Shown: positions 36,196 to 46,475, counted from the stretch's first letter. The stretch is 64,000 nucleotides of DNA from Acidobacteriota bacterium (GCA_027315185.1 DAHUYO010000005.1:26552-90551); one strand, 5' to 3'. The notes: generated by a model from the sequence alone, not told the origin. A program made the numbers and translations.

Positions 36196-36263
36196 GCGTT
36201 GGGCGGCGGGATGCGACAGCCAGGACGGCTATCCCACTTTCGCTGCCGCGGGGGCCATGGTTG

Positions 36264-36293
36264 GGCGGGCGAGGCCGCCCGCGCCCCTAGGGC
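36264..36293. repeat. Dispersed palindrome family A
   Basis: ggcgggcgaggccgcccgcgcccctaggg. Confidence 0.6.
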
Positions 36294-36379
36294 CCGGGCG
36301 CGGCGCGGCGCCTTGGTTCCGAGCCGTTGCGACGGCCGGGCCGCCTGACAGCGCCACGGGAAGCGCGCTAACCTGCCCC

Positions 36380-37024
36380 ATGCCCACCTCCGTGGCGTCC
36401 TGGCTCAGCCAAATCCCGCAGTTCTTCTCGGCCTACGGCGGCTGGGCGCTGGCGGCGCTGCTGCTGCTGGAAAACGCCGGCGTGCCGCTGCCGGGCGAGC
36501 TGACGCTGTTCTACGCGGCGTATTTGTCGCGCGAAGGGCGGTTCCTGGCCTGGCCGTGGGTGTTCCTGATCGCGGCTACCGCCTGCACGCTGGGCGACAA
36601 CCTGGGCTATTGGATCGGGCGGGAAGCCGGCGCCGGAATCCGGCGGCTGCTGCGGCTGACGCCGGGGCGGGTGGGATACGCGCAGCATTTTTTCCACCGC
36701 TACGGCGGGGTGACGATTTTTTTCGCGCGCTTCATCACCGGGCTGCGCATCCTCGCCGGCCCGGCGGCGGGCATTTCGCGCATGCGCTGGCGGGAGTTTT
36801 TGCCCTACAACGCCGCCGGCGCCGCGGCCTGGGCGGCGGTGGTGACGGCGGGCGGGTATTTTTTGGGCCGCCATCTGCGCCGCGTGCTCCAGGACGCCGG
36901 CCGCGTGGAGCTGGTGCTGATCGCGGTGGCGGCGGCGGCGATCCTGTATGGGCTCCATAGAATAGAAAGAGCCGGCGTGCACGCGCCGCCAAACGGCGGC
37001 GAGGCCAAACCGAATTCGCGATGA
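36380..37024 (+). CDS. DedA family membrane protein
   Basis: LLLLENAGVPLPGELTL, GDNLGYWIGREAG, FFARFITGLRILAGPAAGISRM. Confidence 0.88.
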   Translation: MPTSVASWLSQIPQFFSAYGGWALAALLLLENAGVPLPGELTLFYAAYLSREGRFLAWPWVFLIAATACTLGDNLGYWIGREAGAGIRRLLRLTPGRVGYAQHFFHRYGGVTIFFARFITGLRILAGPAAGISRMRWREFLPYNAAGAAAWAAVVTAGGYFLGRHLRRVLQDAGRVELVLIAVAAAAILYGLHRIERAGVHAPPNGGEAKPNSR

Positions 37025-37926
37025 ACCCTGAAATTGCCCATCCCCCCGTGCGCCGCCTGGCGCTCGGCAACCTGGAACTGATTTCCGTGGGCGACCGCGG
37101 CTATGAGCTGGACGGCGGGGCGTTCTTCAACGTGGTGCCGAAGGCGATGTGGAACGCACCGCCCATCGCGGATGAGCGCAACCTGATCTGGTGCGGCCTG
37201 AACAGCCTGATCGTGCGCGGCGACGCGGGCACGGTGCTAATCGAGACCGGCTGCGGCGACAAGCTGACCGACAAGCAGATGCGCAACTGGCGGGTGGACC
37301 CGCGGCGCGATTATCTGGAGCGGCTGGCCGCCGCCGGCGTGGCGCCGGATACGGTGGACGTGGTCATCAACACCCACCTGCACTATGACCACACGGGATG
37401 GAACACGGTGCGGCGCGGCGACGGCCGCGTGGTGGCCGCGTTTCCCCGCGCGCGCTATTACACGCAGCGGACCGAGCTGGAACACGCGCGCCGCCGCCAC
37501 CCGCGCGATGCGGTCAGCTTTCTGGCGGACAACTACGAGCCGCTGCTGGCCAGCGGCCAGATGGAAGTCCTGGACACGGCGGCGGGCAGCGCCCATGAAC
37601 TCCGCCCCGGCATCGAGGTGCTGCGCCTGCCCGGCCACACGCGCGGCATGCAGGCGGTGGTGATCCGCTCTGGCGGACAAACGGCCTGCTACATCTCCGA
37701 TCTGCTGCCCACGCGCTGGCACCTGAAGCCGACCTGGCTAATGAGCTTCGATCTGTTCCCGCTGGAAACGGTGGATAACAAACAGGCCTTTCTGGAGCGG
37801 GCGGCGCGGGAAGACTGGCTGGTGGCGTTCCCGCACGATCCGGACTGGCCGTGGGCGCGAGTGGAACAAAACGCCGGACGCTTCGCCTGGCGGCCGGAAC
37901 CCGCCACGCGGGAAAGCGCGGAGTAG
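37021..37926 (+). CDS. MBL-fold metallo-hydrolase
   Basis: VVINTHLHYDHTGWN and LPGHTRGMQ; ATGA overlap with the DedA gene. Confidence 0.87.
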   Translation: MNPEIAHPPVRRLALGNLELISVGDRGYELDGGAFFNVVPKAMWNAPPIADERNLIWCGLNSLIVRGDAGTVLIETGCGDKLTDKQMRNWRVDPRRDYLERLAAAGVAPDTVDVVINTHLHYDHTGWNTVRRGDGRVVAAFPRARYYTQRTELEHARRRHPRDAVSFLADNYEPLLASGQMEVLDTAAGSAHELRPGIEVLRLPGHTRGMQAVVIRSGGQTACYISDLLPTRWHLKPTWLMSFDLFPLETVDNKQAFLERAAREDWLVAFPHDPDWPWARVEQNAGRFAWRPEPATRESAE

Positions 37927-38095
37927 CGGCGGGCGCATCGCCGCGCAAGCGCCGCCGCGCCAGGGCCGGGGGAGCGCCGGGGAAGGACCGGGCCGCGACC
38001 GGTCCCGGAGGCGGCGTGCGGGCTGCCGCCGTGCGAACAACCCACCCCTGCGGCTTTCGCCGCATCGCACAAGTGGAAAGGGAGGGTGAGCGCAC

Positions 38096-38959
38096 ATGAG
38101 CACAGTTCGCAATATCGAACGCCGAATGTTTATCCGCCGCCAGGCGGATCGCGATCTGCAAGCTTCCGGAACCAAGCCGCTGGCGCGGGAAAGGGGCGTG
38201 GAGTGGAACGGAGTCTGGACCGGGTATCTGGTCTTTCTCGGCGTGGAGGGCATTCTGGCGTTTTTGGTGCTGGGCATCGGCTTCTCCAGCCTGAATCCGC
38301 TGCGCGCCGCGTCCTGGGCCAACGTCGGCGGCGGGACGGTGGTATGGCTGGCGATCGTGACCTTCATCGCCACCTACATCGGCGCCTGGGTAGCGGGGCG
38401 CACGCCGCCGGCGACCACGCATCATGGCATCGGCAAGGCGCTGCCGATGTGGGGCCTGGTGGTGCTGAGCATGGTGCTGCTGGTCGGCTATGTCGCCAGC
38501 CAGGCGGTGACCGTGGCGGCAGGCGGAGTGGCCGCGGTGGGCGGCGCCGCGCCGGCGGCGGCCACGGCGGGCGTCACGCAGCTGCAAGGCACGCTGCAAA
38601 GCCAAGGCATCACCGTCACCCGGGCCGAGGCGGCGCATATCGGCGCATTGCTGGCGGCGGGTAACACCGGCGCGGCAGCGACGGCGCTGAGCGGCGACGC
38701 GGGCATTCCGCTGGCGCGGGCGCAGGCGGCGATCGGACAAATGCAAGCCGGGCCGGCGGGCGGGCTGAAGGGCATGGCGGCCACGGCCGGCACCACCGCC
38801 GCGCGCGGCGTCAAGCACGTCGGCGGGTCGCTTTCCTGGGGCATGTTTTGGATCGCCCTGATCACGCTGGGCTGCGCCATCGCCGGCGGCGCCACCGGTG
38901 GCGGCGGCATCAAGATGGGACCCCGATCGCGGCAACCGGCGCCAAAACCGGCGGCATAG
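38096..38959 (+). CDS. Hypothetical membrane protein
   Basis: Several TM segments (GYLVFLGVEGILAFLVLGIGFSS, VVWLAIVTFIATYIGAWVAGR). Confidence 0.6.
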   Translation: MSTVRNIERRMFIRRQADRDLQASGTKPLARERGVEWNGVWTGYLVFLGVEGILAFLVLGIGFSSLNPLRAASWANVGGGTVVWLAIVTFIATYIGAWVAGRTPPATTHHGIGKALPMWGLVVLSMVLLVGYVASQAVTVAAGGVAAVGGAAPAAATAGVTQLQGTLQSQGITVTRAEAAHIGALLAAGNTGAAATALSGDAGIPLARAQAAIGQMQAGPAGGLKGMAATAGTTAARGVKHVGGSLSWGMFWIALITLGCAIAGGATGGGGIKMGPRSRQPAPKPAA

Positions 38960-39125
38960 CCGCAATGGCGCGGGCGGCGCGTTGCGCCGCGACCGCCGCT
39001 TCGGCCGCGGTCCTGGGCGGTCATCCTCGCGCGGCGCGGCGGGCAGGCGAAACCGGCCCACGCGCCGCGTTCTCGTTGGCATGGCGGGTGCAGCGGCCGC
39101 CGCGGGAGCAGTGCGCTCCAACCGC

Positions 39126-39512
39126 CTAGGCGGCTTGCGCGCCGGGCACCGCGCCGCGCAGCACCTCCTGCGCGCCGGGAGCCGAAGGGCTGGAGTTGGT
39201 TTCGGCGGTAATGAAGATGGCGAATTCGCCGGCGGCGGTGGTAAAGCGCAGGTCGCCTTGCAGGCCGGCGTTGACGCGCAGCACGCCCTTATTTTCCGGC
39301 GGCTGGGCGGCGGCGCGGGCCCACACGATATAGATCTCCGCCGGCGGGGTCAGGTCTTGCGGCCGGGCCAGATGCCAGACCTCGAGGTGCACGGTGGAAT
39401 TGCCGTTCTTGTCGCGGCCGACAGTGGCCTGGCCGATGGCGCCGGGAACGGCAGCGCTGGGACGAAGCACGATTTTGCGCTGGCCGATGCCAAACATGAC
39501 CGGCTCCTTCAC
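39126..39512 (-). CDS. Hypothetical protein, tandem paralogue of 39518-40006
   Basis: Shared pattern IGxxxxG.....V.L.V..LA.P.DL.PP...Y.VW......P..KGVL.....L.G.....T....F..FITAE......P.G.EVLR..V. Confidence 0.6.
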   Translation of the reverse strand: MKEPVMFGIGQRKIVLRPSAAVPGAIGQATVGRDKNGNSTVHLEVWHLARPQDLTPPAEIYIVWARAAAQPPENKGVLRVNAGLQGDLRFTTAAGEFAIFITAETNSSPSAPGAQEVLRGAVPGAQAA

Positions 39513-39517
39513 GAAAA

Positions 39518-40006
39518 TCAGCCGCCGCCGACCGTGGCGCGGAGCACTTCCGGGCCGTCGGGCTGACTAGGTTTGACTTGATCCTCCGCGGTGATAAACA
39601 GATCAAAGCGGCGCAAGGAGGTCGTGGTGCGCATGGCGCCGCGCAAGTCCGGGCCGATTGCCAGCACGCCCTTGTCCACCGGTTCGCCCCAGTGGAGGGC
39701 CTCGATCCAGACGACATAGGCCTTGCGCGGCGGGCGCAGATCGTAGGGATGAGCCAGGGCGCGAACTTGCAGCAGAACCGTCGTCTCCCCGGCGGGAGTA
39801 TGGCCAAGATGGATGCGGCCGATCGCCGCGGGGGTCAGGTTGGTGGGATCCAGCTTGACTTGGCGCAGGCCGCAGGCGGACAGGAACGCCACGGCCAGCC
39901 CGGCCGCGGCGGCGGCAAAGCGCAACCGGCGGGCGGGACGCGAGTTCCGCCCCTGATGCGGGGCCCGGCCCCGCGCCGCCTTCCGCTGCCGACAGCGGCC
40001 ACTCAT
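39518..40006 (-). CDS. Putative lipoprotein, tandem paralogue of 39126-39512
   Basis: Lipobox-like LAVAFLSACG; similarity to downstream gene. Confidence 0.6.
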   Translation of the reverse strand: MSGRCRQRKAARGRAPHQGRNSRPARRLRFAAAAAGLAVAFLSACGLRQVKLDPTNLTPAAIGRIHLGHTPAGETTVLLQVRALAHPYDLRPPRKAYVVWIEALHWGEPVDKGVLAIGPDLRGAMRTTTSLRRFDLFITAEDQVKPSQPDGPEVLRATVGGG

Positions 40007-40254
40007 GGAGGGTTGCGATTCCCCGCACAGGGCCGCCGGTTGCACCAGCTACGGCTTGTTGGGCGCCTCCGCTGCAGCTTTGTCGGGCGCCGGCGCTACG
40101 GCCTGGCTCGGGCTGCGCACGTACGTCCCGGTACGCTCCTTTGCCCTCGCTTTGGCTGCCTCGCGCTGCTTGCTTCTCGCCCCGCCCAACCGCATACGCC
40201 GGCGTGGAAAGCGGCTACGGCGGGATTGCGGCGCGCCGGAGCGCGAGGCACCGG

Positions 40255-41157
40255 CTAACGGTTGGGGGGAATTTGGCAGCACTCACCGGTATCGCACCAC
40301 TGGTTCTCGAACTGCACGGTGGTGTGGTGAATGTGAAAGCGGTCGCCCAGCCGCTGGCGGACGCGGCGCAGAATGGCGTCGCTTTCCGAGGGCGGAATGT
40401 TGGCGATGCGGATGTGGGCGCTGAGGGCGTGGGCGTGCGAGCCGAGGCTCCAGATATGCAGATCGTGGACGCCCTGCACGCCGGGCAGGGAGAGCAGCTC
40501 GCCGGCGACCTGATCGGGGCGGATGCCGCTGGGCGCGCCTTCGAGCAGAATATTGATGGTTTCGCGGAAGACGCCCCAGCTGGTCCAAATGATGAAACCG
40601 GCGATGACCAGCGACAGTAGCGGATCAATGATGGTCTGGCCGGTGATGGAAATGGCGATGGCGCCGGCGACGATAAGGGCGGCGGAGACGGCGTCGCCCA
40701 TCATGTGCACGAAGGCGCCGCGCAGGTTAAGGTCGCCGCGATGCCGCGTGAGAGAAATGGCGATGCCTGTGTTCATGGCCACGCCGACGATGCCGGCGAT
40801 CAGCATCCAGCCGGAATGCACGTCGCCGGGAGCATGCAGCCGGGCGATCGCTTCCACCACGATGAACAGCGTCAGGACCAGCAGCGTGAGGACGTTTAAG
40901 AATGCCGCCAGCACGCCGGCCCGCTGATACCCGAAGGTCCGGCTTTGGTCCGCCGGCTTGCCCTGCAAGTAGACCGCCAGCCAACTCAGCACCAGAGCCA
41001 GAAAATCCGTCAGATTATGCGCCGATTCCGAGATGAGGGCCAGCGAATGGCCCCAAATGCCCGCCACCAGCGTGAACACGACGTAGGCCAGCGTCAGCGC
41101 GGCGCCGATGCGCAGCGCGCCGCTTCCCCGGCCGGTCATTGGCCCATGCGTATGCAT
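40255..41157 (-). CDS. Cation diffusion facilitator transporter
   Basis: SLALISESAHNLTDFLALVLSW, HMMGDAVSAALIVAGAI, GVHDLHIWSLGSHAHALSAHI. Confidence 0.9.
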   Translation of the reverse strand: MHTHGPMTGRGSGALRIGAALTLAYVVFTLVAGIWGHSLALISESAHNLTDFLALVLSWLAVYLQGKPADQSRTFGYQRAGVLAAFLNVLTLLVLTLFIVVEAIARLHAPGDVHSGWMLIAGIVGVAMNTGIAISLTRHRGDLNLRGAFVHMMGDAVSAALIVAGAIAISITGQTIIDPLLSLVIAGFIIWTSWGVFRETINILLEGAPSGIRPDQVAGELLSLPGVQGVHDLHIWSLGSHAHALSAHIRIANIPPSESDAILRRVRQRLGDRFHIHHTTVQFENQWCDTGECCQIPPNR

Positions 41158-41427
41158 TCATTGGCCCATCCCTATTTTAAATCGCGGTTCCATGTATTCC
41201 GCGTGGGCGCTCGGCGTAGGCGTTCCGCGCCGACATCCGGCGCGGGGATTCGGCGCGCGGGCATTCGGCGTGGACAGCTGGGCGTCGGGCGCTCGGCGTG
41301 GAGATTCGGAGCGGCGCCAGTATGGGGATTGGCGGGCGGGGATCCGGGCGGAGCGGGACGGCTTGACTACCTGCCGACCGGCCGGTAAGCTAGGAACTGA
41401 GTACCCTTTGCGAAAGGCAGTCTTGTC

Positions 41428-42633
41428 ATGAGTCCTAGCCCGGAGAGCAACGCCCTGGAAACGGTTCAGATCTTCGACACCACGCTGCGGGATGGCGAGC
41501 AAGCCCCCGGCTTCAGCATGACGCCGGGAGAGAAGCTGCGCTTGGCGCGGGAACTCGAGGAGTTGGGCGCGGACGTGATCGAGGCGGGATTTCCCATCGC
41601 CTCGGAGGGGGACTTCGAAGGCGTGACGGCGGTGGTGCAGGCCTGCCGCCGGGCCACGGTGGCGGCACTGGCGCGGGCAATGGAAGGCGACGTGCGGCGG
41701 GCGGGCGACGCGCTGCGCGGCGCGGCACGGCCGCGGATCCACACCTTCATCGCCACCAGCGACATCCATTTGCAGTACAAGCTGAAGAAGTCGCGGGCGC
41801 AGGTGCTGGCCGACGTGTATAGCGCGGTGCGGCTGGCGCGGGAATACGCCGACGACGTGGAGTTCTCCGCCGAGGACGCGACGCGCACGGATCTGGACTA
41901 TTTGGCCGAGGTGCTGAATGCGGCGATCGAAGCCGGCGCGACGACGCTGAACGTGCCGGACACGGTGGGCTTCTGCGTGCCGTCGGAGTACGCGGCGCTG
42001 ATCACCGGGCTGAAGAGCCGCATCCGCGACGCCGACAAGGTGGTGCTGAGCGTGCATTGCCACAACGACCTGGGCTTGGCGGTGGCCAACACGCTGGCGG
42101 CGGTGGCGGCGGGCGCGCGGCAGGTGGAGTGCGCCATCAACGGCATCGGCGAGCGGGCGGGCAACGCGGCGCTGGAGGAGATCGTGATGGCGCTGGCGGT
42201 GCGGCGCGACACCCTGCCCTACCAAACCAACATCCGCACCGAGCGGCTGTATCCGGTCAGCCAAATGCTGGCGGGCATCACCGGGGTGCAGGTGCAGCCC
42301 AACAAGGCGGTGGTCGGGGCCAACGCCTTCGCCCATGAAGCCGGCATTCACCAGGACGGGATGCTGAAATCGCCGCTGACCTACGAGATCATGACGCCGC
42401 AGTCGGTGGGCATTGAGCGGACGCAACTGGTGCTGGGCAAGCACTCCGGACGCCATGCGCTGGCGCAGCGGCTGGCCGCGCTGGGGGTGCAGTTGGACCG
42501 GCGGGAGCTGGACGGAGTGTACAAGCGGTTTTTGACGGTGGCGGACCGCAAAAAGGTGGTCAATGACGCCGACCTGCGCGAGCTGATCGAAACGGCGGAG
42601 CCGGCGGCTGTGGGCGGGGGAGAGCGGGCATGA
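41428..42633 (+). CDS. leuA: 2-isopropylmalate synthase, short form
   Basis: [75 protein letters not shown]. Confidence 0.92.
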   Translation: MSPSPESNALETVQIFDTTLRDGEQAPGFSMTPGEKLRLARELEELGADVIEAGFPIASEGDFEGVTAVVQACRRATVAALARAMEGDVRRAGDALRGAARPRIHTFIATSDIHLQYKLKKSRAQVLADVYSAVRLAREYADDVEFSAEDATRTDLDYLAEVLNAAIEAGATTLNVPDTVGFCVPSEYAALITGLKSRIRDADKVVLSVHCHNDLGLAVANTLAAVAAGARQVECAINGIGERAGNAALEEIVMALAVRRDTLPYQTNIRTERLYPVSQMLAGITGVQVQPNKAVVGANAFAHEAGIHQDGMLKSPLTYEIMTPQSVGIERTQLVLGKHSGRHALAQRLAALGVQLDRRELDGVYKRFLTVADRKKVVNDADLRELIETAEPAAVGGGERA

Positions 42634-42911
42634 GCAGCGGCAAGATCAGCACGGCGCGGGGACAGGTGCAGTCCCTGCGCGGCGGCGAGCGGGTGGAGGG
42701 GCAGGCGGCCAACGAGGCGCGCATGATCGCCGCCATCGGCGGGCGCATCGAGCTGGTGATCGGCGAGCACACCGCGCTGCTGCGCGCCAGCGACGCGGCG
42801 GTGATTCCGGCGCGGGCGCGTTACCGGCTGCACGCGTTGGAAGACGCGACGGTCTATCAGGCCCCGGGGCCCGAGCCGCATGCCGGCGACGAAAACCTGT
42901 GGGGCGTGTAG
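42630..42911 (+). CDS. Cupin-like small protein
   Basis: ATGA overlap with leu[40 protein letters not shown]. Confidence 0.5.
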   Translation: MSSGKISTARGQVQSLRGGERVEGQAANEARMIAAIGGRIELVIGEHTALLRASDAAVIPARARYRLHALEDATVYQAPGPEPHAGDENLWGV

Positions 42912-42949
42912 AACGGTGTACCGCGGCGGTGTAATCGTAGAATAGTGCC

Positions 42950-43201
42950 GTGGCGCTGAATATCAAGAACGCTGTTGCCGAGGGCCGGATCAAGCAATTG
43001 GCGGAGCGAACCGGCGAAAGCCAAACCGCCGCCGTAACCGTCGGCGTGCGCGAAAGGCTAGAGCGGTTGACCGCGCCCGAGCGGGTTACCGCCGAAGAGC
43101 TTCTGGCCATCGGGAAGGATTGCGCCCAGCGGTTGGGTGAACCGCTGCGGTCGCTGAATCTGGACGATTGGCTGTACGACGCGCGGGGCTTGCCGCAGTG
43201 A
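42950..43201 (+). CDS. vapB: VapB-type (type II) antitoxin
   Basis: [40 protein letters not shown]; followed by a PIN-domain toxin reading. Confidence 0.8.
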   Translation: MALNIKNAVAEGRIKQLAERTGESQTAAVTVGVRERLERLTAPERVTAEELLAIGKDCAQRLGEPLRSLNLDDWLYDARGLPQ

Positions 43202-43598
43202 TCGTGGACAGCTCGGCCCTGGTAGCCATCCTTCGCGCGGAGCCGCAGGCGCCTGCCTGCGCACAGGCGCCCGCACGCCAGCGACCGTCGCGCATCTCGG
43301 CAGTCAATTACGTCAAGGCGGCCGTGGTGGTGGAAAGTCAGGAAGATCCCGTCGCGCGGCGGAAATTCGATCAGTTGCTCGGCGAGCGGAGATTGTCATC
43401 GAACCGGTCACCGTCGAGCAGGCGGAGATCGCCCGCGCGGCGTACCGTGACTTTGGCAAGGGCAGCGGCCGTCCGGCCCGGCTGAATTTGGGGGACTGCT
43501 TCGCCTACGCTTTGGCCAAGGCTAGCGGCGAGCCGCTGTTGTACAAGGGCGGTGATTTCGCCCATACCGTCGTTCCGGCCGTTCCGATCCAATCATGA
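43198..43598 (+). pseudogene. vapC: VapC-like PIN-domain toxin, frameshifted near 43384
   Basis: [16 protein letters not shown]...[13 protein letters not shown]...FDQLLGE in frame 1, then [63 protein letters not shown] in another frame. Confidence 0.8.
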
Positions 43599-44644
43599 GC
43601 ACGACATTTCGCATTTGCTTGTTGCCGGGCGATGGTATCGGCCCGGAGGTCACGGAAGCGGCGGTTCGCGTCTTGGACGCGGCGGGCAGCCGCTTTGGCT
43701 TCGCCGCCGACTTCTCCCGCCAGGCGATGGGCGGGGCGGCGCTGCGCGCCGGCGGTCCGCCGTTCCCGGAAGAGACGAAGCAAGCGGCGCTGGCGGCGGA
43801 GGCGGTGCTGCTGGGAGCGGTGGGCGCGCCTGAGTTCGACGCCGAGCCGCCGGAACGCAAGCCGGAGACGGGCCTGCTGGCGCTGCGCAAGGCGCTGGGC
43901 TGCTTCGCCAATCTGCGGCCCATGCTGCGCCTGCCGGGAGCGGCCGGCCCGCTGCGGGAAGAGGTCGTGGCCGGGGCGGATTTTCTGGTGGTGCGGGAAC
44001 TGACCGGAGGCATTTACTTCGGCACGCCGCGCGGCTTCGCCGCGGACCGCCAATCGGCGGAGAACACGCTGCGCTATTCCGTGGCGGAGATCGAGCGCGT
44101 GGCGCGGGTGGCGTTCGGGCTGGCGCGCGGCCGCCGGCGGCGGCTGACCAGCGTGGACAAGGCCAACGTGCTGGAGAGCAGCCAGCTTTGGCGGCAAACC
44201 GTGACGCGGCTGGCGGCGGAGTATCCGGAGGTCGAGCTGCGGCACATGTACGTGGACAACTGCGCCATGCAGTTGGTGCTGAACCCGCGGCAGTTCGACG
44301 TTATCGTGACCGGCAATCTGTTCGGCGACATCTTGAGCGATGAAGCCGGGGCCTTGGCCGGCTCGCTGGGCTTGTTGCCCTCGGCGTCGGTGGGCGGAGC
44401 GGTGGACCTGTATGAGCCGGTGCACGGCTCGGCGCCGGACCTGGCGGGCCAGGACCGCGCCAATCCGGTAGGGGCGATTTTGTCGGCGGCGATGATGCTG
44501 CGCCACACCTTCCGCCAGGAGCCCGCCGCGGCGGCGATCGAGGTTGCGGTGCGGCGGACGCTGGAGGCGGGCACGCGCACCGCCGACCTGGACGGCGGCG
44601 CGGGCACGCGGGCGATGACTGACGCCATCATCGCCGCGCTGTAG
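43595..44644 (+). CDS. leuB: 3-isopropylmalate dehydrogenase
   Basis: [64 protein letters not shown]. Confidence 0.92.
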   Translation: MSTTFRICLLPGDGIGPEVTEAAVRVLDAAGSRFGFAADFSRQAMGGAALRAGGPPFPEETKQAALAAEAVLLGAVGAPEFDAEPPERKPETGLLALRKALGCFANLRPMLRLPGAAGPLREEVVAGADFLVVRELTGGIYFGTPRGFAADRQSAENTLRYSVAEIERVARVAFGLARGRRRRLTSVDKANVLESSQLWRQTVTRLAAEYPEVELRHMYVDNCAMQLVLNPRQFDVIVTGNLFGDILSDEAGALAGSLGLLPSASVGGAVDLYEPVHGSAPDLAGQDRANPVGAILSAAMMLRHTFRQEPAAAAIEVAVRRTLEAGTRTADLDGGAGTRAMTDAIIAAL

Positions 44645-44732
44645 CCGGGCGCGAGGCGAACGAGCGCCCACCCATTGCGTCGTCGTCCTTTCCCGCGGCC
44701 CGGCGCGCGGGCTCGCGCCGCGGCCTTGTCCC

Positions 44733-44751
44733 ACGGCCGTCAGGCCGTTTT
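44733..44751 (+). terminator. Possible terminator ACGGCC-gtca-GGCCGTTTT
   Basis: 6-bp stem plus T4, between the convergent leuB and coaX. Confidence 0.4.
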
Positions 44752-44804
44752 GCCGCGCGGCGCTACCCGCGTGCGGCGCGACGGGACCGCGGCCCGGCGG
44801 GCGC

Positions 44805-45620
44805 CTAGCGCGACGGGGCGGGCTTGGCGTGAGCGCTGGGCTCGGCGTTGCGCTCCCAAATTAGGCGCAAGCCGTCAAGGGTGAGCATTTCATCGGCGGC
44901 AGCGATATAGCGCGAAGCGCCGGCCAGTAACGGCGCCATGCCGCCGGTGGCGATGACCTGCGTACCGGGGCCAAGTTCGGCGATCAGCCGCTGCAAAATG
45001 CCGTCCACCAACCCGAGGTAGCCGTAGTACAAGCCGGATTGGATGCTGCCCACCGTGGTCGAGCCGATCAATTTTTCCGGGCGGCGCGGCTCGACGCGCG
45101 GCAGGCGGGCGGTGCGCTGGTACAGCGCCTCGGCGGCGATGGCCATGCCGGGGCAGATGATGCCGCCTTCGTATTCGCCGCGGGCGGAGACCACGTCGAA
45201 GGTGGTGGCGGTGCCGAAATCCACGATGATCACCGGGCCCGTGGCCCCGTTGGCCGTGGCGCGGGCATAACCGGCAACGGCATTGACGATGCGGTCGGCG
45301 CCGACATCGGCGGGCGGCTGGTAGTGAATGGCCATCCCGGTCTTGAGCCCGGGGCCGACGAAGACGGGCTCGCGCCCGAACAGGCGGGTGGCGGCGGCGC
45401 GGACGATGCTGTCCAGCGGCGGCACCACGGAGGCGACGATGACCCCGGTGATGGCCTGTGCGTCGAGGCCCTCGCCCGCGAACAGACCGCGCACGCGCAG
45501 GACCATTTCATCCACGGTTTGCGCGCGCTGCGTGGTCAGCCGCCAGGAGGCGGCCAGGTCCGGCCCGGCGAAGACGCCGAGCACGGTATTGGTGTTGCCG
45601 ATGTCAATGGCGAGGAGCAT
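44805..45620 (-). CDS. coaX: Type III pantothenate kinase
   Basis: MLLAIDIGNTNTVLGVF, GADRIVNAVAGY, IIVDFGTATTFDVV, GGIICPGMAIAAEALY. Confidence 0.92.
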   Translation of the reverse strand: MLLAIDIGNTNTVLGVFAGPDLAASWRLTTQRAQTVDEMVLRVRGLFAGEGLDAQAITGVIVASVVPPLDSIVRAAATRLFGREPVFVGPGLKTGMAIHYQPPADVGADRIVNAVAGYARATANGATGPVIIVDFGTATTFDVVSARGEYEGGIICPGMAIAAEALYQRTARLPRVEPRRPEKLIGSTTVGSIQSGLYYGYLGLVDGILQRLIAELGPGTQVIATGGMAPLLAGASRYIAAADEMLTLDGLRLIWERNAEPSAHAKPAPSR

Positions 45621-45642
45621 GGGATGGAGCTGGCGGCGAAAG

Positions 45643-46473
45643 TTAGGATGCGGTGGATTCGGGCGCGGGGCGGACATCGCCGGAGGCGACCACCTCGATG
45701 CCGCCGCCGTCGCGCGCGACGCGCAACAGGCCGTTGGCATCGAGGCCGGCGGTGACACCGGTAAACGCCTCCGGGCCGTCCGTCCGGCTGCCGCCGACGC
45801 AAACGCGGCAGCCGCGGGCATAGGAGGACGCCGCCTCGTAAGCCGCCAGCAGCGCGGGAACGCCGCCGGCCGCCCATTGATGATAGCGCCGGTAGAGTTG
45901 GCGGAGGATCGCCGCCAATAGCCCCTCCCGGTCGCATTCGCGGCCCAGGGCCAAGCGCAAGGAGGTGGCGATGGGCGCCAAATCCGGTGGGAACACGGCT
46001 TGGTTGACGTTCACTCCCAGGCCCAGCACCGCCGCGCCGGCGCCGATGCCGCCGGCGGCATCGCTGCCGGTCTCAATGAGGATGCCGGCGCATTTTTTGC
46101 CCTCCAGCAGCAGGTCGTTGGGCCAGCGGATGTCCGGGCGCAGGCCGGTTGCCTCCGCCACCGCATCGGCCCCGGCCAGGGCCGCGGCCAGCGTCAGCGG
46201 CAATAGCCCGGCGACGGTGCCGGGCGGGCGCAGGATGAGGCTGAGATAGAGGTTGGCGCCAGGGGGCGAGGCCCAGGCGTGGCCATGGCGGCCGCGCCCG
46301 GCGGTTTGCGCTTCCGCGACGAACACGGCGCCATGCGGCGCGCCGGCGGCGGCGGCGCGGGTGGCGACGGTTTGGGTGGAATCCACCGAGCCCAGGCGTT
46401 CGACCGGGCCGAACGCCGCGCCGGAGGTGCAGCCCGATGCGGCCGGCGGCTCGCCCTGGAAGCGTGGCGGCAC
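45643..46473 (-). CDS. birA: Biotin-[acetyl-CoA-carboxylase] ligase
   Basis: VDSTQTVATRAAAAGAPHGAVFVAEAQTAGRGRHGHAWASPPGANLYLSLILRP, IRWPNDLLLEGKKCAGIL. Confidence 0.9.
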   Translation of the reverse strand: MPPRFQGEPPAASGCTSGAAFGPVERLGSVDSTQTVATRAAAAGAPHGAVFVAEAQTAGRGRHGHAWASPPGANLYLSLILRPPGTVAGLLPLTLAAALAGADAVAEATGLRPDIRWPNDLLLEGKKCAGILIETGSDAAGGIGAGAAVLGLGVNVNQAVFPPDLAPIATSLRLALGRECDREGLLAAILRQLYRRYHQWAAGGVPALLAAYEAASSYARGCRVCVGGSRTDGPEAFTGVTAGLDANGLLRVARDGGGIEVVASGDVRPAPESTAS

Positions 46474-46475
46474 GG

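Noticed and set aside
41158-42456. 432-aa minus-strand ORF opposite leuA
   Set aside because: Antisense shadow of leuA
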